Below are positions 1 through 10,870 of a DNA stretch of 64,000 bases, in pieces (the stretch's first letter is position 1; the number at the start of each line of letters is the position of its first letter). A program made the translations under genes and the position numbers. The notes below the pieces were generated by a model that saw only the letters and a program-made list of their open reading frames with translations, made no database searches and was not told where the DNA came from. Source of the DNA: Pyxicephalus adspersus (lineage: Eukaryota; Chordata; Amphibia; Anura; Pyxicephalidae); the NCBI RefSeq assembly GCF_032062135.1, contig NC_092859.1, positions 109,214,621 to 109,278,620 of the forward strand. Reading direction: 5' to 3'.

Positions 1-1282
1 AGAATTGCAAAAGTTATTTAGCACACATGTAAATATTAAAACAACAAAGTAATTTCTAAGGGCTTATTTATTTCTTGCAAATTTCAAGTCTCATCTGTAT
101 TGTATGATGCATGGAACAACTTGTTAAATGTCATCTGAGAAAAACTAACTTTATGAAAAACTGAAGAACATTATTTACCATAAGTAATTTGTATTAGTAC
201 TACAGACAAGACACATCTTCAAAAGCTAAGATAATTATTTAAACTAATCCATGTTACTGGAAACATTTTGGCATCCTCCAGGTTACATATAGTTGAATAA
301 CTTTTTGTTACATTTTTGTTTTATTTCTATATATAACCATCCTATATGATAACAACATTTTTTAGAATGAGATATTCTTCCCATTTGCAAAGTTTATTAG
401 ACAGTTGAACCATCCAACTTTATAAATGTTTACTTTAATGATGACTAGAGATGAGCACTCCAAAAGTTCTGCTGCTAGCAATTTACATTGCTCTTGATCT
501 TGATCCAATCTCTGGGCACAGATATAACAACTTATGTTGAATCTTGATGGACTGTTTCACTGACTTGTACACACAATATATGTATGTATATAATTGATAT
601 ATATATACTCTGCCTGCTTTCTGCATAATCTACCTAGTTGTATTCATTTGCCAAGCCAAGGTATTGTGAGCTACCGTTCATTTACATCTGCTTTTTCTGT
701 GGTTTTGTGTGTATTGTTTTACAGGTGCCTGCTATATTTCTAATTTACCACCAATAATCACGGGTCAACAACAGAACTCCTGATAAAGCAGACTCTGGAA
801 TCATCTTGTGATTATTTTACTATGCCCAAAATTGGACCACTGTAATAATCTTTTCAAATAATATATGCCTTTAGCAAGCACCCTACATAGCAGGTTATAT
901 GTGTCCAGTGCCTCTTTAGGCCCCAATATATGTTTTTAAAATGTGGATATGCATATAGGATGTTTATGATAAATGAACATCTTTTAATACTACTTGGGTA
1001 ATAAATTACTTGCCTTTAATATTAACAATTGGTGTTTTTTTGGTACCCTAAAAATCCCCCTTTACCCATTTATCCAATTTGGATTCTTTACTTGAATGGG
1101 TAAATTAAACCCATAAACCCTTTAATTGAATGGGTAAATTAAATTGAATGGGAAGCCCTCTGATGTATTGGTTAACCCCTAGAACAAATGAGCAAATAAC
1201 ACTTGTGATAATGTTGGGGGGGGTGAGAAATTGAGAAACGACTTTCATTTGGATTCATAAAAGGTTGGCACTTGAATCACTA
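1..1282. other. AT-rich non-coding DNA
   Basis: I see no gene here. The stretch is AT-rich with no long open frame. At about 1092-1155 a short motif containing GAATGGGTAAATTAA occurs twice, followed by a partial third copy, which is a small local duplication. Confidence 0.6.
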
Positions 1283-1390
1283 AAGTTGCGTACACACTTC
1301 CAATTTTTGTAGTTGGAAAGGATCTTTCACGATCCTTTCCAACGACAAGGGAGTGCACGATGCATGAACGGTGCTGTACATACGTTATTA
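1283..1390. repeat. Hairpin repeat fragment (probable MITE)
   Basis: A perfect 13-bp inverted repeat, GTTGGAAAGGATC at 1312-1324 and its complement at 1331-1343, is separated by a 6-base loop. The flanks (GCGTACACACTTCC on the left, GAACGGTGCTGTACATAC on the right) look like the inner arms of a longer palindromic element whose far side is missing. Calling it a MITE is inference; the hairpin is directly visible. Confidence 0.5.
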
Positions 1391-1425
1391 TTGAGGTCAT
1401 TATTTCAAAAACTAGAGCCAATCTT

Positions 1426-1518
1426 GCAAAACCAATATCATAGTTGGAATCTGTGCATCAAACATAACCTAAAATGACTTTAGTCTATTTGGCAAGAAAA
1501 TGCTTGTTGACCAGTGTA
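1426..1518 (+). repeat. Dispersed repeat, copy 1 of 2
   Basis: This 93-bp block recurs at 44956-45048 in the same orientation, with the same length and about seven substitutions by my reading. The second copy lies downstream of the unnamed transposon-like pseudogene at 43276-44246, so this block may be a detached 3' flank of that family. Just upstream, ACTAGAGCCAAT at 1411-1422 is the reverse complement of ATTGGCTCTAGT near 43080, which is upstream of that pseudogene. That supports, but does not prove, the link. Confidence 0.6.
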
Positions 1519-3184
1519 ATTATTACTCATATATTAATCTCTTTTCAAAGCAAATATTTTTCAACATATGTTTGACTGGACCATCCTACCAGGCATAAGT
1601 AAACATCTCGCATTTGAACCCATATGAACTAAATTCTTGTGTTCAAATATAAGCTTAGTGTAAAATTAAAGAAATACCCAAATACATGGTACAAAAGGAT
1701 CATGCACATCAAGTACAGTATGACATGATGCTGATCAGCTTCTGGGTGTACACTTAACTGTTGAAAACACATTTGTTATGGTATGTGACTTCACATATTT
1801 ATTATATTTCCAGAAATCATAAGGCATCTTATTATTAGCCAGTTTGCAGTTTAGCCAAATGGGGTTTCAAATTGTCCAGGTAAACGGAAGACTCGAAAAT
1901 AAATATGATGTTCATATGATATATATATGCGACATTGATTCATGTTCCTATATGTTTAAATATCTGATAATATTGCTGTGTATTTTGTCTTACCTTGTTT
2001 TCTTAATTAAACTGTTTGAATGACTAGCTATTATTTGTGCATGAACCTTCTTTAACACATTTAAAAAAAAGGCGTTTAAAGTTATGAAATAAGGGCAATT
2101 TACCACTGTACTGAATGTACTGTTTGCTATTTTTTGTCTTTCTTTGTTCTTTATGATATTGTTAGTTTAAGGTATATTTAAATTTAAAATGTAAAGTTAA
2201 TTTCATGCATACTAGATATAAACATACTAAGTATTAGATTTTGGGGAAATGTACAGTTTATCTGAATACTTTTCCCAATATTTAGGAATGCAGTAAGGTG
2301 TACACATTTAAAACAGGTAAATGCACAGTTTATTTACACATTATGGATAGCATCTTGATAGCTCTCTTTGAAAAGTTTTGCATTCCAATCATTTATAGTC
2401 TAGCATCTTCTGCACAAACATACACAGTGACTTAATTCATTCATATGCCATCAGTTTCTATTTCTATAAAATACTAAAATCCATTGTGTCCACATTGTCC
2501 CTTGAGTATCCTCTCAAGTCTGTTCATGTATATCTCAAGAATAAGACTGCATGAAAATTCACTTATTTAAAAATTTTGGGCTTTACTTTTAATCAGAGCA
2601 AACACTGTATGCCTGCCTGTTAAGGAGTAGGTAAAACCTAATTAGGTAATGAAGTACCTTCTGATGATGACATCAAAAAACGAAAACAATATATTTTAAA
2701 AAGTTAAAAGTAAACTTTTTAATGTTTTATTTTATAAGGGGTCAGTAGTAACTATTAATACATTTTTTGGCATAGTACATGCATTGATTCATAAATAAAA
2801 AAGTTTGAAAATAAATTAATATATTTATTATTTAAAGTATATTTTATTGTACATATGGATCCAAAGTCACATTACAAATGTTGTGACATTTTATAATTAA
2901 ATTCTTTATTGACAAGTCCCCTACTTGCCTGCTCTGCTAATTTATGATCCATAGGGTTCTACAATACAAAATAAATGAAGGGAAGCTACACCACCCCCAG
3001 TGCTGTCAGAGTGCATGCACCAAATGGTTTAATGAACTAACATGCACCAATTATTACCATGTTATGTTGTAGTCAAGGCATATTGATAAAATCTAATTTG
3101 GACAAGAAGGCATAAGATTATTGATAGGTTTCTTGATTTTCTTGTTTCAGTTGCTGTTGGCTTGTGTTTAATTTAATGTTTAAT
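1519..3184. other. AT-rich non-coding DNA
   Basis: No gene, RNA or clear repeat boundary was seen. Composition is strongly AT-rich with many stops in all frames. Confidence 0.6.
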
Positions 3185-3598
3185 GTATCTAAAGCTGACA
3201 TTTATTTCCTGAATGTCTGCATTGTGGTTAGGTGAGATTTTTTACATACCATTCTATACACCAAACCTACAGATAGGAACACACTGTTAGACCTATTAGA
3301 GTGTTTATTCCAACACTTAGATAGTTTACCAGTCGTCAAATTCCTTGGAGTATTCTGCACATGCTTTGGTTCTGTGGATTGTAAATGTCAGTTTTCGCTC
3401 ATGTACCAGAAATTTGTTGAGGGGGGTTTTATCATGAAAATATTGGGTAATGCCCTACTCTAGGCCAGGTCTAGAGAGCTGTTGAACAATAGGGATGAGC
3501 TAGAATTCCAATTTCGCAAAACCATCAGAAGATCAAGGAAATCATTACGATCACCGGCACTAGAGGTTAATTAACCAGGGATCGCAGTGGATTCTCAG

Positions 3599-3851
3599 GG
3601 CTGCATTTATTCATGCAGCCCTGGGAATCCTCCTGTTTGTGATCCCCGGCACTAGAAGTTAATTAACCTCTAGTGCCCCGGGATCTCAGTGGAACTGCAG
3701 ATGAACTCTCAATGGAGTTTCTCCATTGAGAGTTCACCTGCAGTTCAATTCTCGTGGTCACCGGGCTGATAAGTACAGCCCGGTGACAGTGGGAACTGAA
3801 CTGCAGATAAAGTCTCAATGGAGAAACTCCATTGAGAGTTGGCCTGCAGTC
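3599..3851. repeat. Cluster of short palindromes inside the hAT MITE
   Basis: At least five consecutive imperfect palindromes are visible. Centres include GGGCTGCATTTATTCATGCA (3599-3618) with its completion at 3622, a CACTAGAAGTTAATTAACCT palindrome within 3647-3676, and a GAACTGCAG...CTGCAGTTC stem at 3692-3746. A CACCGGGCTG...CAGCCCGGTG stem lies at 3758-3786, and an ACTGCAG...CTGCAGT stem at 3799-3851. Related modules recur near 3915-3970. Single strands of this DNA could fold extensively. Confidence 0.75.
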
Positions 3852-4077
3852 ACAGCTGATTGGCCTCCAATCATCTGAGACCACAAAGTTCCCAGGTCAC
3901 CTTGGTAACACAACTGCAGATCAACTCTCAATAGAGAAATTCCACTGAGAGTTCATCTGCAGTTCCATTGCGATGCCGGGGCACTAGAGGCTAATAAACC
4001 TCCGGTGCCCCGGGATTGCAGTGGATTCTCAGGGCTGCATTCATTCATGTAGCCCTTGCAATCTTGTGTGCGATCCC

Positions 4078-4224
4078 GGCACTAGAGGTTAAATGGGGAC
4101 AAGTCTCCCTGTTCAAAAACTTTAGTAGTGCTCTCTGATTGGTTGAGGAAAACTTTCCTCAGCCAATCAAAGCGCACTAGAGGTTTTGAATGGGGAGACT
4201 TGTCCCCGTTTAACCTCTAGTGCC
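4078..4224. repeat. 147-bp hairpin inside the hAT MITE
   Basis: The outer arms, GGCACTAGAGGTTAAATGGG from 4078 and the complementary segment ending at 4224, are nearly perfect over about 32 bases with one visible mismatch. The centre, near 4152, carries a second stem, GATTGGTTGAGGAAA against TTTCCTCAGCCAATC. The same outer-arm text appears in the shorter MITE at 11793-12187. Confidence 0.8.
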
Positions 4225-4559
4225 AGGGATCGCACACTGAGCTGATCAATGAATGCAGCCGTAGCTGCATTTATTGATCAGCACAGCCTGCAATCTTTTT
4301 TTTTTTATTCGATTTTGTTTGGCGAATTTACACCGGCTGTTCTCGCTTACAATTTTTTTTTTTTTTAATTCACTCGCTCATCCCTATTGAACAAACCAGA
4401 ATTTATTAAGGTAAACAGGGTTCCTTTAATACAAAGGTATACCCCTTTGTCCAACAAAATCAAGAAAAGGATTCACTGTAATCTAGGTATTGTAGAAGCC
4501 TATAAAAATTGTACCTAACATCTGACAGCCTCTCCTAGTGGCATAAGCCAAAAACAAAA

Positions 4560-6860
4560 TATTGAAAAATCTGCAGTTACAGACAGATTCTATAAATTAA
4601 TAAACCAAACTTTTTGAGGAAATATCACCAAAGACAACCCTGCCAAGATAGGTTCCATGATTCAATACTTGCACAAAACCAATTAATAGAATCAGAATTG
4701 GATACTATTAACCTCTATGACTATACACTAACTGAATCTGAAAGATCTTTATTGAAATTAGGTTTGAATTTCTGCCCTCAACGTGATTTTGATCAATTTG
4801 ATGCTATTAAGGACGTGCATCTATTTGCACGTAAAGTCTGTTTGAAATTATTATTTATTAAATCAGATGAGACAAAACAAAATCAAATTATCCAAACGGA
4901 TGAATTCAGTACTTTTAATGTCCAAGAATTTCGGGTTTTAAAAGATTTAATTTAACTATTACATGAGAATGGAATGGGCGATGAGATTGATGAATCCACC
5001 ATAGTCCTGGACTGGGAATTTAGACAACCCCTCTCATTAGAAACCCTTCCTGAAGTGAAAAAACATTCTTTGAAATTTCCAAATTTTTCCGCACATCCAC
5101 TAATCTCGGCCTTTGTTAATCAAGTGACTAAAGAAATTGAACAATTGGAGATTAAAACTAGCTATCCAAACAATCTCTCCAAAGATCAACATTATTAAAC
5201 TTACTGATAAAAGGGGGAATATTGTGATACTAAACAGGGAACACTATAGAAAAATGTGCCCGAAAATTCCTAAAAATAAAAAATTATATATTACCTTCCC
5301 ATTTGATGTAGGAATTTAACTCCCTTATATTACCAGCTAACCAAGAAGGGATTATTTCCAAACAGACCTTCCGATAAATAAGTTGACCTTTATTTACGAC
5401 TCCAGGTATTAGGACTGCCCTTTTTTTGTAGGGCACTCAAGGTTTGTTGAAATTAATTGAAGACTTGTTAGTTCCCTCATGATTCTATCCTAGTCACAAT
5501 AGACATTCAAGCCTTATATTCTAGTATTCCTAATAATTTAGGCATTGCACTTCTTGATAAATCCTAAAGGAGAGAAATAAATCACTGTTGCCCTACTCAG
5601 ATTTTATTTTACAACTGTTAAGATTTATTCTTACTAGGAATACTTTTTTGTTTGACAATTGTTTATATTTGCAGGTCCAGGGTGTGGCCATGGGCACTTA
5701 TTGGTCTCCCAGCTATGCTAATCTTTATTTGGGGGGCTGGAGAGATACCTTTTCTCATGTGATTCCTTGTCTATATACCTTTGCCACATTGCTTTGTGGC
5801 ACAGATACATTGATGATGTTTTCTTGGTATGGACTGGTACAGTTGAATTACTCAATGAATTTTTTGTCAGACTACAAACTAATAAATATATTTGAAATTT
5901 ACTATGGAAGTTTATCCTGAACGTATATCCTTCTTGGATATTTATATTTACAAATGAGATGATGACACATTGACCCCCTCTTTGTACTGTAAGTCCACAG
6001 CGGGAAATGGCATCCTTTACGCAACAAGTGCCCATCCCACACCCCTTTTTTGGAGTATTCCCAACTCTCAGTTTTTGAGAGTAAGAAGAAACTGTTCAGA
6101 TGATGCAGACTTTAAGGTACATGCCAAATTGCTGTATAACCGCCTATTATTACGCGGTTACAGCATTAAAACCTTGAAAAAATCCTATCATAAAGTTATT
6201 GTTCAAGATCAACATCACCTTTTATTTTCACAGAAACAAATACAAAAAGAAAATACCATCAAATTCATCAAAAAAAAAAATATGACAGGCCTTTAACTCA
6301 ATCCGACAAATCTGTCTAAAGTATTGGCCTCTTCTAACATGTGACTCTAAAATTAAAAAATATATTATGGAAAGACAACAGATTGTATATAGGAAGGCAC
6401 CAACCTTGGGAAATTTATTAGTAAAAAGTCATTTTGAAACAACTAGAAAAATTGGTAATGAGATCAGGCACTTTTAAATGCGGTACAAGTAATCAGTGCA
6501 GATTGATCTGTGTGATTACTCTTTTGAAGGGATGACCCCCAGATACCGTACCCACAACTTAGATACCCTGTAAACAAGTGGAGTTATTTATTTGGCGTTC
6601 TGCACATGTGGCAGATATTATGTTGGGAAGACCAAATGACAACTCTGCAAAAGGATATGCTCATGCCCATATATCTAATTACAAATGGTAAGATCACCCC
6701 CCTTTCAGTCGACATATTGGATTACAACACAATTTTGACACATTCCCATTTATGGCTTTAGACAAGATTGAATTTGACTCCAGGGCGACCTTGACAAACA
6801 TTGTTGCAACATAAAACCGGGTGGATATACCATTTAAGGCAAATTTCTTCTCTGGCCTCT
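4560..6860 (+). pseudogene. Penelope-like element with RT and GIY-YIG (PLE-B), degraded
   Basis: This is a nearly complete PLE polyprotein broken by several frameshifts and stops. In order: the N-terminal PLE signature LTESERSLLKLGLNFCP (in the open stretch 4614-4955); a segment ending in a TDKRGNIVILNREHY motif (about 5200-5250); RT motif A, DIQALYSSIP, with its aspartate at 5502-5504; motif B, GVAMGTYWSPSYANLY (about 5678-5725); and the catalytic box RYIDDV with YIDD at 5806-5817. Then come the thumb region STAGNG...SQFLRVRRNCS (5988-6090), RGYS (about 6157-6168) and the GIY-YIG nuclease at 6580-6640. PLE RT copies RNA at exposed ends or nicks, and GIY-YIG makes the nick. No initiating ATG can be assigned because the first open stretch begins on TTG. 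It follows PLE-A in the same orientation. Confidence 0.85.
6580..6830 (+). pseudogene. GIY-YIG endonuclease domain of PLE-B
   Basis: The frame from 6580 reads GVIYLAFCTCGRYYVGKTK and then hits TGA at 6637-6639. The IY and YVG halves of GIY-YIG are both present, with the cysteine pair CTC between them that is typical of PLE endonucleases. Upstream, about 6480-6510, a KCGTSNQC zinc-ligand-like motif precedes it as in other PLEs. Downstream, about 6752-6815, MALDKIEFDSRATLTNI corresponds to the conserved C-terminal tail. At least one stop makes it non-functional. Confidence 0.8.
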
Positions 6861-7870
6861 GATACATTTAGTTTCAAATCTTTTTTATAAAGGATTATTT
6901 TTTTCATATTAATTTTTAAATTAAAGTTTAATTGTATATTGTTTGAAAAAAATATGGTCTTTTTTAAAAATCTGGTGCTCTCATCTTTGGAACCTGCTGG
7001 GAGAACTATGGCTCTCTCTTAAGGGCCCTTTTAATCTTCCCTAGTCAAGGTGAATATTTCCCAAGTTTTGGGACTCTCAGGCTCCATTGTTTAGGTTGGG
7101 TTTAACCATCTATTTCCCACCCTTTTAGTTTTTGGCTATGGAATTTTTTTTCTGTATTTTTAACATTTTGTTTTTATCCCTTATGTGTTTTCTCTCCCCC
7201 CTACCATTTTCTCACCTTTATCCATCCCTGTGTCATGGCCACCGGACATCTAGGGAGCTAATCACCATGCAAAGTAGCTGACTCATTCTTTCTGTAGCTG
7301 AGTCAGTATGTTGCTATTATTATGGTAATTTTTGCTATTTTTTTGTTGCTTGACCATTTATGCTGGTTTCTAAATTTGTCCATGTATACACCTATGCAAT
7401 GTATTCCTGGGGATTTTGGAAGTTCCCTATTTAAGGTTTAATATTATTTGAGATTATAGGAAATTTGCAGTGGTGTCGGTATTTCTCCATATCTGTTTCT
7501 TCATACTTACATATTTTGCAGTTATCTTTATCAACCTTGCTGGGACTGCACTCTTACTAACTCCTGAGAGAAACAATTCAAATTATAAATGTTTTTAAAA
7601 TTACTGCGTTGAGACAATCCCCTTTGAAACTCCCTGCTTGTGCCCGGTTGCGGTTTGTTGTGGCCGTGATAGATCTCCATGCTCTTTGCTACCCCTGGGT
7701 TAGAAGTTGCACCTCTGGTGGTATGTATATATCCCTGTTTGTTTTATTGTACTTTTTGGTTTATGAGCAAATTTATGCATTTTATATGTTCACAATACAT
7801 TGTTTAATTGACTATTTTTGTATATGTTTTTTCTTCCAGTTCACTGTACTCTTTTTTATTGTACTAAACT
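6861..7870 (+). other. Probable 3' region of PLE-B
   Basis: There is no coding signal after the PLE C-terminus. The segment is pyrimidine-rich and ends at the ribozyme-like motif at 7871. I infer that it is PLE untranslated or pseudo-LTR sequence because of that motif; the sequence alone does not show a boundary. Confidence 0.4.
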
Positions 7871-7913
7871 GTTACCTAATGAAGCGGATTTAATCTGTGA
7901 AACGAGTCGGAAC
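7871..7913 (+). ncRNA. Degenerate hammerhead-ribozyme-like motif
   Basis: CTAATGA at 7876-7882 matches the hammerhead core CUGAUGA except for G5 to A. A short stem II (GCGGA at 7884-7888 with TCTGT at 7894-7898, using G-U pairs and a bulged A at 7883) leads to GAAAC at 7899-7903. A two-pair stem III then closes with GTC, placing the predicted cut after C7908. Stem I is GTTAC at 7871-7875 against GGAAC at 7909-7913, with one mismatch. PLEs are known to carry minimal hammerheads with very short stem III. The G5 change should abolish activity. The position downstream of PLE-B supports the call. Confidence 0.55.
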
Positions 7914-8038
7914 GTACATGAGTACCATTCTTGTATGATATTATGTAACTTTACACCTATCATGATTGTTTGTATGCCTTACTATGTTCTTGACCATTGG
8001 GATTGTAATCATTACACTTAAAGGTTTTTGTTCTTTAA

Positions 8039-9204
8039 CCACCCGACCGTTAAACCCGACCTTGGTTCGGGGTAAAAAAAATTGCAAAAAACGGTAAACC
8101 CGAACTTTTGTCGGGCGGTTAAATGCATTAACTTACCTGGTCCCCCCTGTGATGATCTGTTCTGTTTCAGCGTCGATCTCTAAAAAAAAATACTCACCTT
8201 CTCCTCCGGACATGTCCTCTCTCTTGCTTCTTCTCCCTGCAAGTGCAGTGACGATCTCCGGGGTTTCACGGTGACGTCGCTGCATGCGTCGGTGCGGGCG
8301 GGAGGCGGGGCGGGAAATTCAAAACGCTTTGCATTGAACTCAATACAAAAAAGCTGTATTGAGTCCAATACAAAGAAATCCTTATACAATATATATATAA
8401 TTGTAATATATATATATATTATATAATCTACTGTACTATTACATTACATTATACACTTTTTTTTTTTAAAGATTTTTTTTAAAGATTTTTTTTTTATGTT
8501 CTATAAAAACAATTTTATTAATAAATTTATAAAATTTTGGACATATTTCGGTGAGTTATGCGGTAATTCGGTGAATTATGAGTAATTATTGAGTAATTCA
8601 GTGAATTATAGCCTACAATCTAAAATAAATTTCCATGCAAAAAAAATAACACTTTTTGCATGGAAGTACAGAAGTTTGGAAAGAATTAGAATACCCGGCG
8701 TTCGCGTACGCGTCCCTCGGCGATTCCTAATGATGTCCGTGCATGCGCCCGTCGATGGGGGTCGTAGCTGGAAATTCAAATATTTTATATTGGATTCAAT
8801 ACAAAGTCCTGTATCCAATCCAATACAAAATAATACAAAATATATTTATGTGGTTTTGTCTATAGGTATGTGACGTTGGACTGTTGGACACTAGGGAGGT
8901 GTTTTAGAAAAATATATTACTATACACTATACCGAATTATTGCATTTTCAGTATTTTTGATTTATTTATGTATTCTTGTTTAAGCTGATTTTTGTGTATT
9001 TTATTTATTTTATTAAAAGTATTTTTTTTTTTTTTTTACATGATTGTGTGTTTCAAACATTTTTTATATTAATGATATCTACTAGAACCCTGATCGGACA
9101 TATTTCTGTAAGTTACAGGTCTACAATTTAAAAAAAAAATTTCATGAAAAACAGTGTACCGCTTTTGGTACAGAAATCTAGACATCAGTGTAACGCCCAG
9201 GTGG
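8039..9204. mobile_element. TTAA-flanked (piggyBac-like) MITE
   Basis: The sequence between TTAA at 8035-8038 and TTAA at 9205-9208 starts CCACCCGACCGTTA and ends TAACGCCCAGGTGG, giving short imperfect terminal inverted repeats. TTAA target duplication is typical of piggyBac-type elements. There is no transposase. The interior holds an (AT)n tract near 8390-8430, a CpG-rich segment (8230-8320), and two related subsegments (8619 onward and 9120 onward) that suggest a composite. Related copies are at 26628-27177 (inverted) and about 45105-45243. Confidence 0.65.
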
Positions 9205-9208
9205 TTAA

Positions 9209-10829
9209 TATACAATTTGTTGATATTGTTTTTTAGATGTTAATAATGAAATGTTTTTATACATAGATTGCTCTACATGTACTGCCTTAAAAGTTCCCTA
9301 CACCAATTTCTCTTCTTTCTGATACATATAAATATACCAAGAGTGGCTGCTACAAGTGCTCTCCACATTCTTTGGACTTCCAAAACCAGCAGATGTTCAT
9401 TTATTAAATGCATTTTACCTCTGTAGTACATTTTATTCATGTAGGCCCTTGTAGGTCTAAGGAGAAAAGTATAGGTGCAGTTGAGGCATATCTCCTTCTG
9501 ACAATGCTAGATTCCTATTGGAATTACATTTTATCATATTTTAACCTGAGACTAGCTGAGAGAACAAGCATGCTGGAAATGACAACATCCAAATTAGTTA
9601 AATCTATGTTTGTTCTGATAACTAGTCCATAGTATTGCTGATACAGCACCAAAATATTAGATGAGATGAAGATGTTACAAAAGAAATGCAATACTTTCAA
9701 CCCTAATAAATTTATGTGGTCAGTTTATGAAAAACAAATATCATGCACACCATAGGCAAATGGCAGTATACCTTAGGCATATAGCTATACACTTACATCT
9801 AGCAAACAAATCACTAGAATGTTTCACAATTGCATATAAATACACCTTTAAAAAGAAATCATGCTATTCCTGCATAGGGTGAGCAGAAAACACAATTTGT
9901 TTTTGCCACCACAGGTGTGAGATCCTGCATTGAGTAATTACTTGCTTAACAGTCAACAGTTCTTACTTTGTGGTTAGAAAATGACATATTTTGCACTCAA
10001 GATACCCACTTCCTTTTTTTCTTACAATCATGTTTTAAGTCCAAAAATTTCACTGTCAATCTCTGTTTTACAAAACTGATTGTAGCTACATAACTGGCAA
10101 CCTATAATATGCTGCTGAGACACTACTAGAATCCATCATGAATCTAGAATTTTGTTAACTGTGCAACCTTTATAATTAAACCTTGCCCAGTGTGTTTTGT
10201 CAAAAACTTGGTAGGACAATTTTTTCCTGGGTAGTTGTCTCTCAACAGAAGAAAATTGCAGCTGGATTATTAGAGTACTGCTGTAACCAGCTGAAATCAG
10301 TTATTAGGTGTTGCAAAATGCAAACACAATGATAAAAAAAGCAAAGCGGCTATGTATTTCAACCAACAGGGCTTTGATTAACTCTAAAGAGACTTTTTCA
10401 TTATACAAGTAAAGGATCCAAGGATCTTACGACCATTATTTTAATCAATGTAAACTATGCAGATTAGGCTTCAATACATTCTTCAGTATATTGTGTATGT
10501 TATAAATAGGCACATAACGAGAAAAAAATGCTGAAAACATGACCATACTATATAGAGTCAGTCATTGTTATGTAAAATAGGAATACTGGTTTGTAGTAAT
10601 GAACTGAAAATATAGCAGTGAAGGGACTGGGCTATGGTATTATATCAACAAATTCATGTTAGAGGTACATTCTGAGAATTGTAAACTTTTAGACATATAA
10701 AACCGGAAAGAAAGGAACCACTAGGGAGAATGCACTACAAATCATCCAGAATTAACACAAGAAGGTTTGTTGTTACTTATTGTCCTTAACTTCATTATAT
10801 AAAGGGGTATTCTACTAGTAACTAACCAA

Positions 10830-10870
<41 letters not shown>

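Larger units (their letters stand above)
3490..4386. mobile_element. hAT-type MITE, 897 bp, with 8-bp target duplication
   Basis: The ends are perfect inverted repeats: TAGGGATGAGC at 3490-3500, and its complement ending at 4386. The element is flanked by the exact direct repeat TTGAACAA at 3482-3489 and 4387-4394. An 8-bp duplication is the hallmark of hAT transposition. There is no transposase, so it is non-autonomous. The interior is a chain of palindromic modules (for example 3599-3622, 3647-3676, 3692-3746, 3757-3787, 3799-3851) plus a long hairpin at 4078-4224. It lies inside PLE-A. Related copies are at 11793-12187 and about 60340-60619. Confidence 0.9.
3185..4518 (+). pseudogene. Penelope-like element, RT C-terminal fragment (PLE-A), interrupted
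   Basis: One frame starting at 3194 encodes the part of a PLE reverse transcriptase that lies downstream of the catalytic YxDD box. The diagnostic TKPTDRNTLL is at about 3260-3289, followed by the thumb-like region with a YQKFVEGGF stretch resembling the family's RxxRGY segment. The frame has stops at 3233-3235 (TGA) and 3461-3463 (TAG). It is split by an 897-bp MITE at 3490-4386. Removing the MITE and one 8-bp target copy keeps the same frame open until TAA at 4516-4518, so the insertion arithmetic is consistent. The catalytic RT core and GIY-YIG domain are absent. It directly precedes a second PLE in the same orientation. PLEs are known for tandem, 5'-truncated arrangements, which may explain the order. 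PLE assignment is fairly sure; the outer limits are approximate. Confidence 0.7.

Noticed and set aside
2659..2690. CTGATGA followed by CGAAAAC, considered as a second hammerhead
   Set aside because: The putative stem II is only three pairs and is not adjacent to the GAAA side. No stem I or cleavage triplet fits.
5718..6035. 105-codon minus-strand frame in the PLE
   Set aside because: It lies opposite the RT catalytic motifs, which read clearly on the plus strand.
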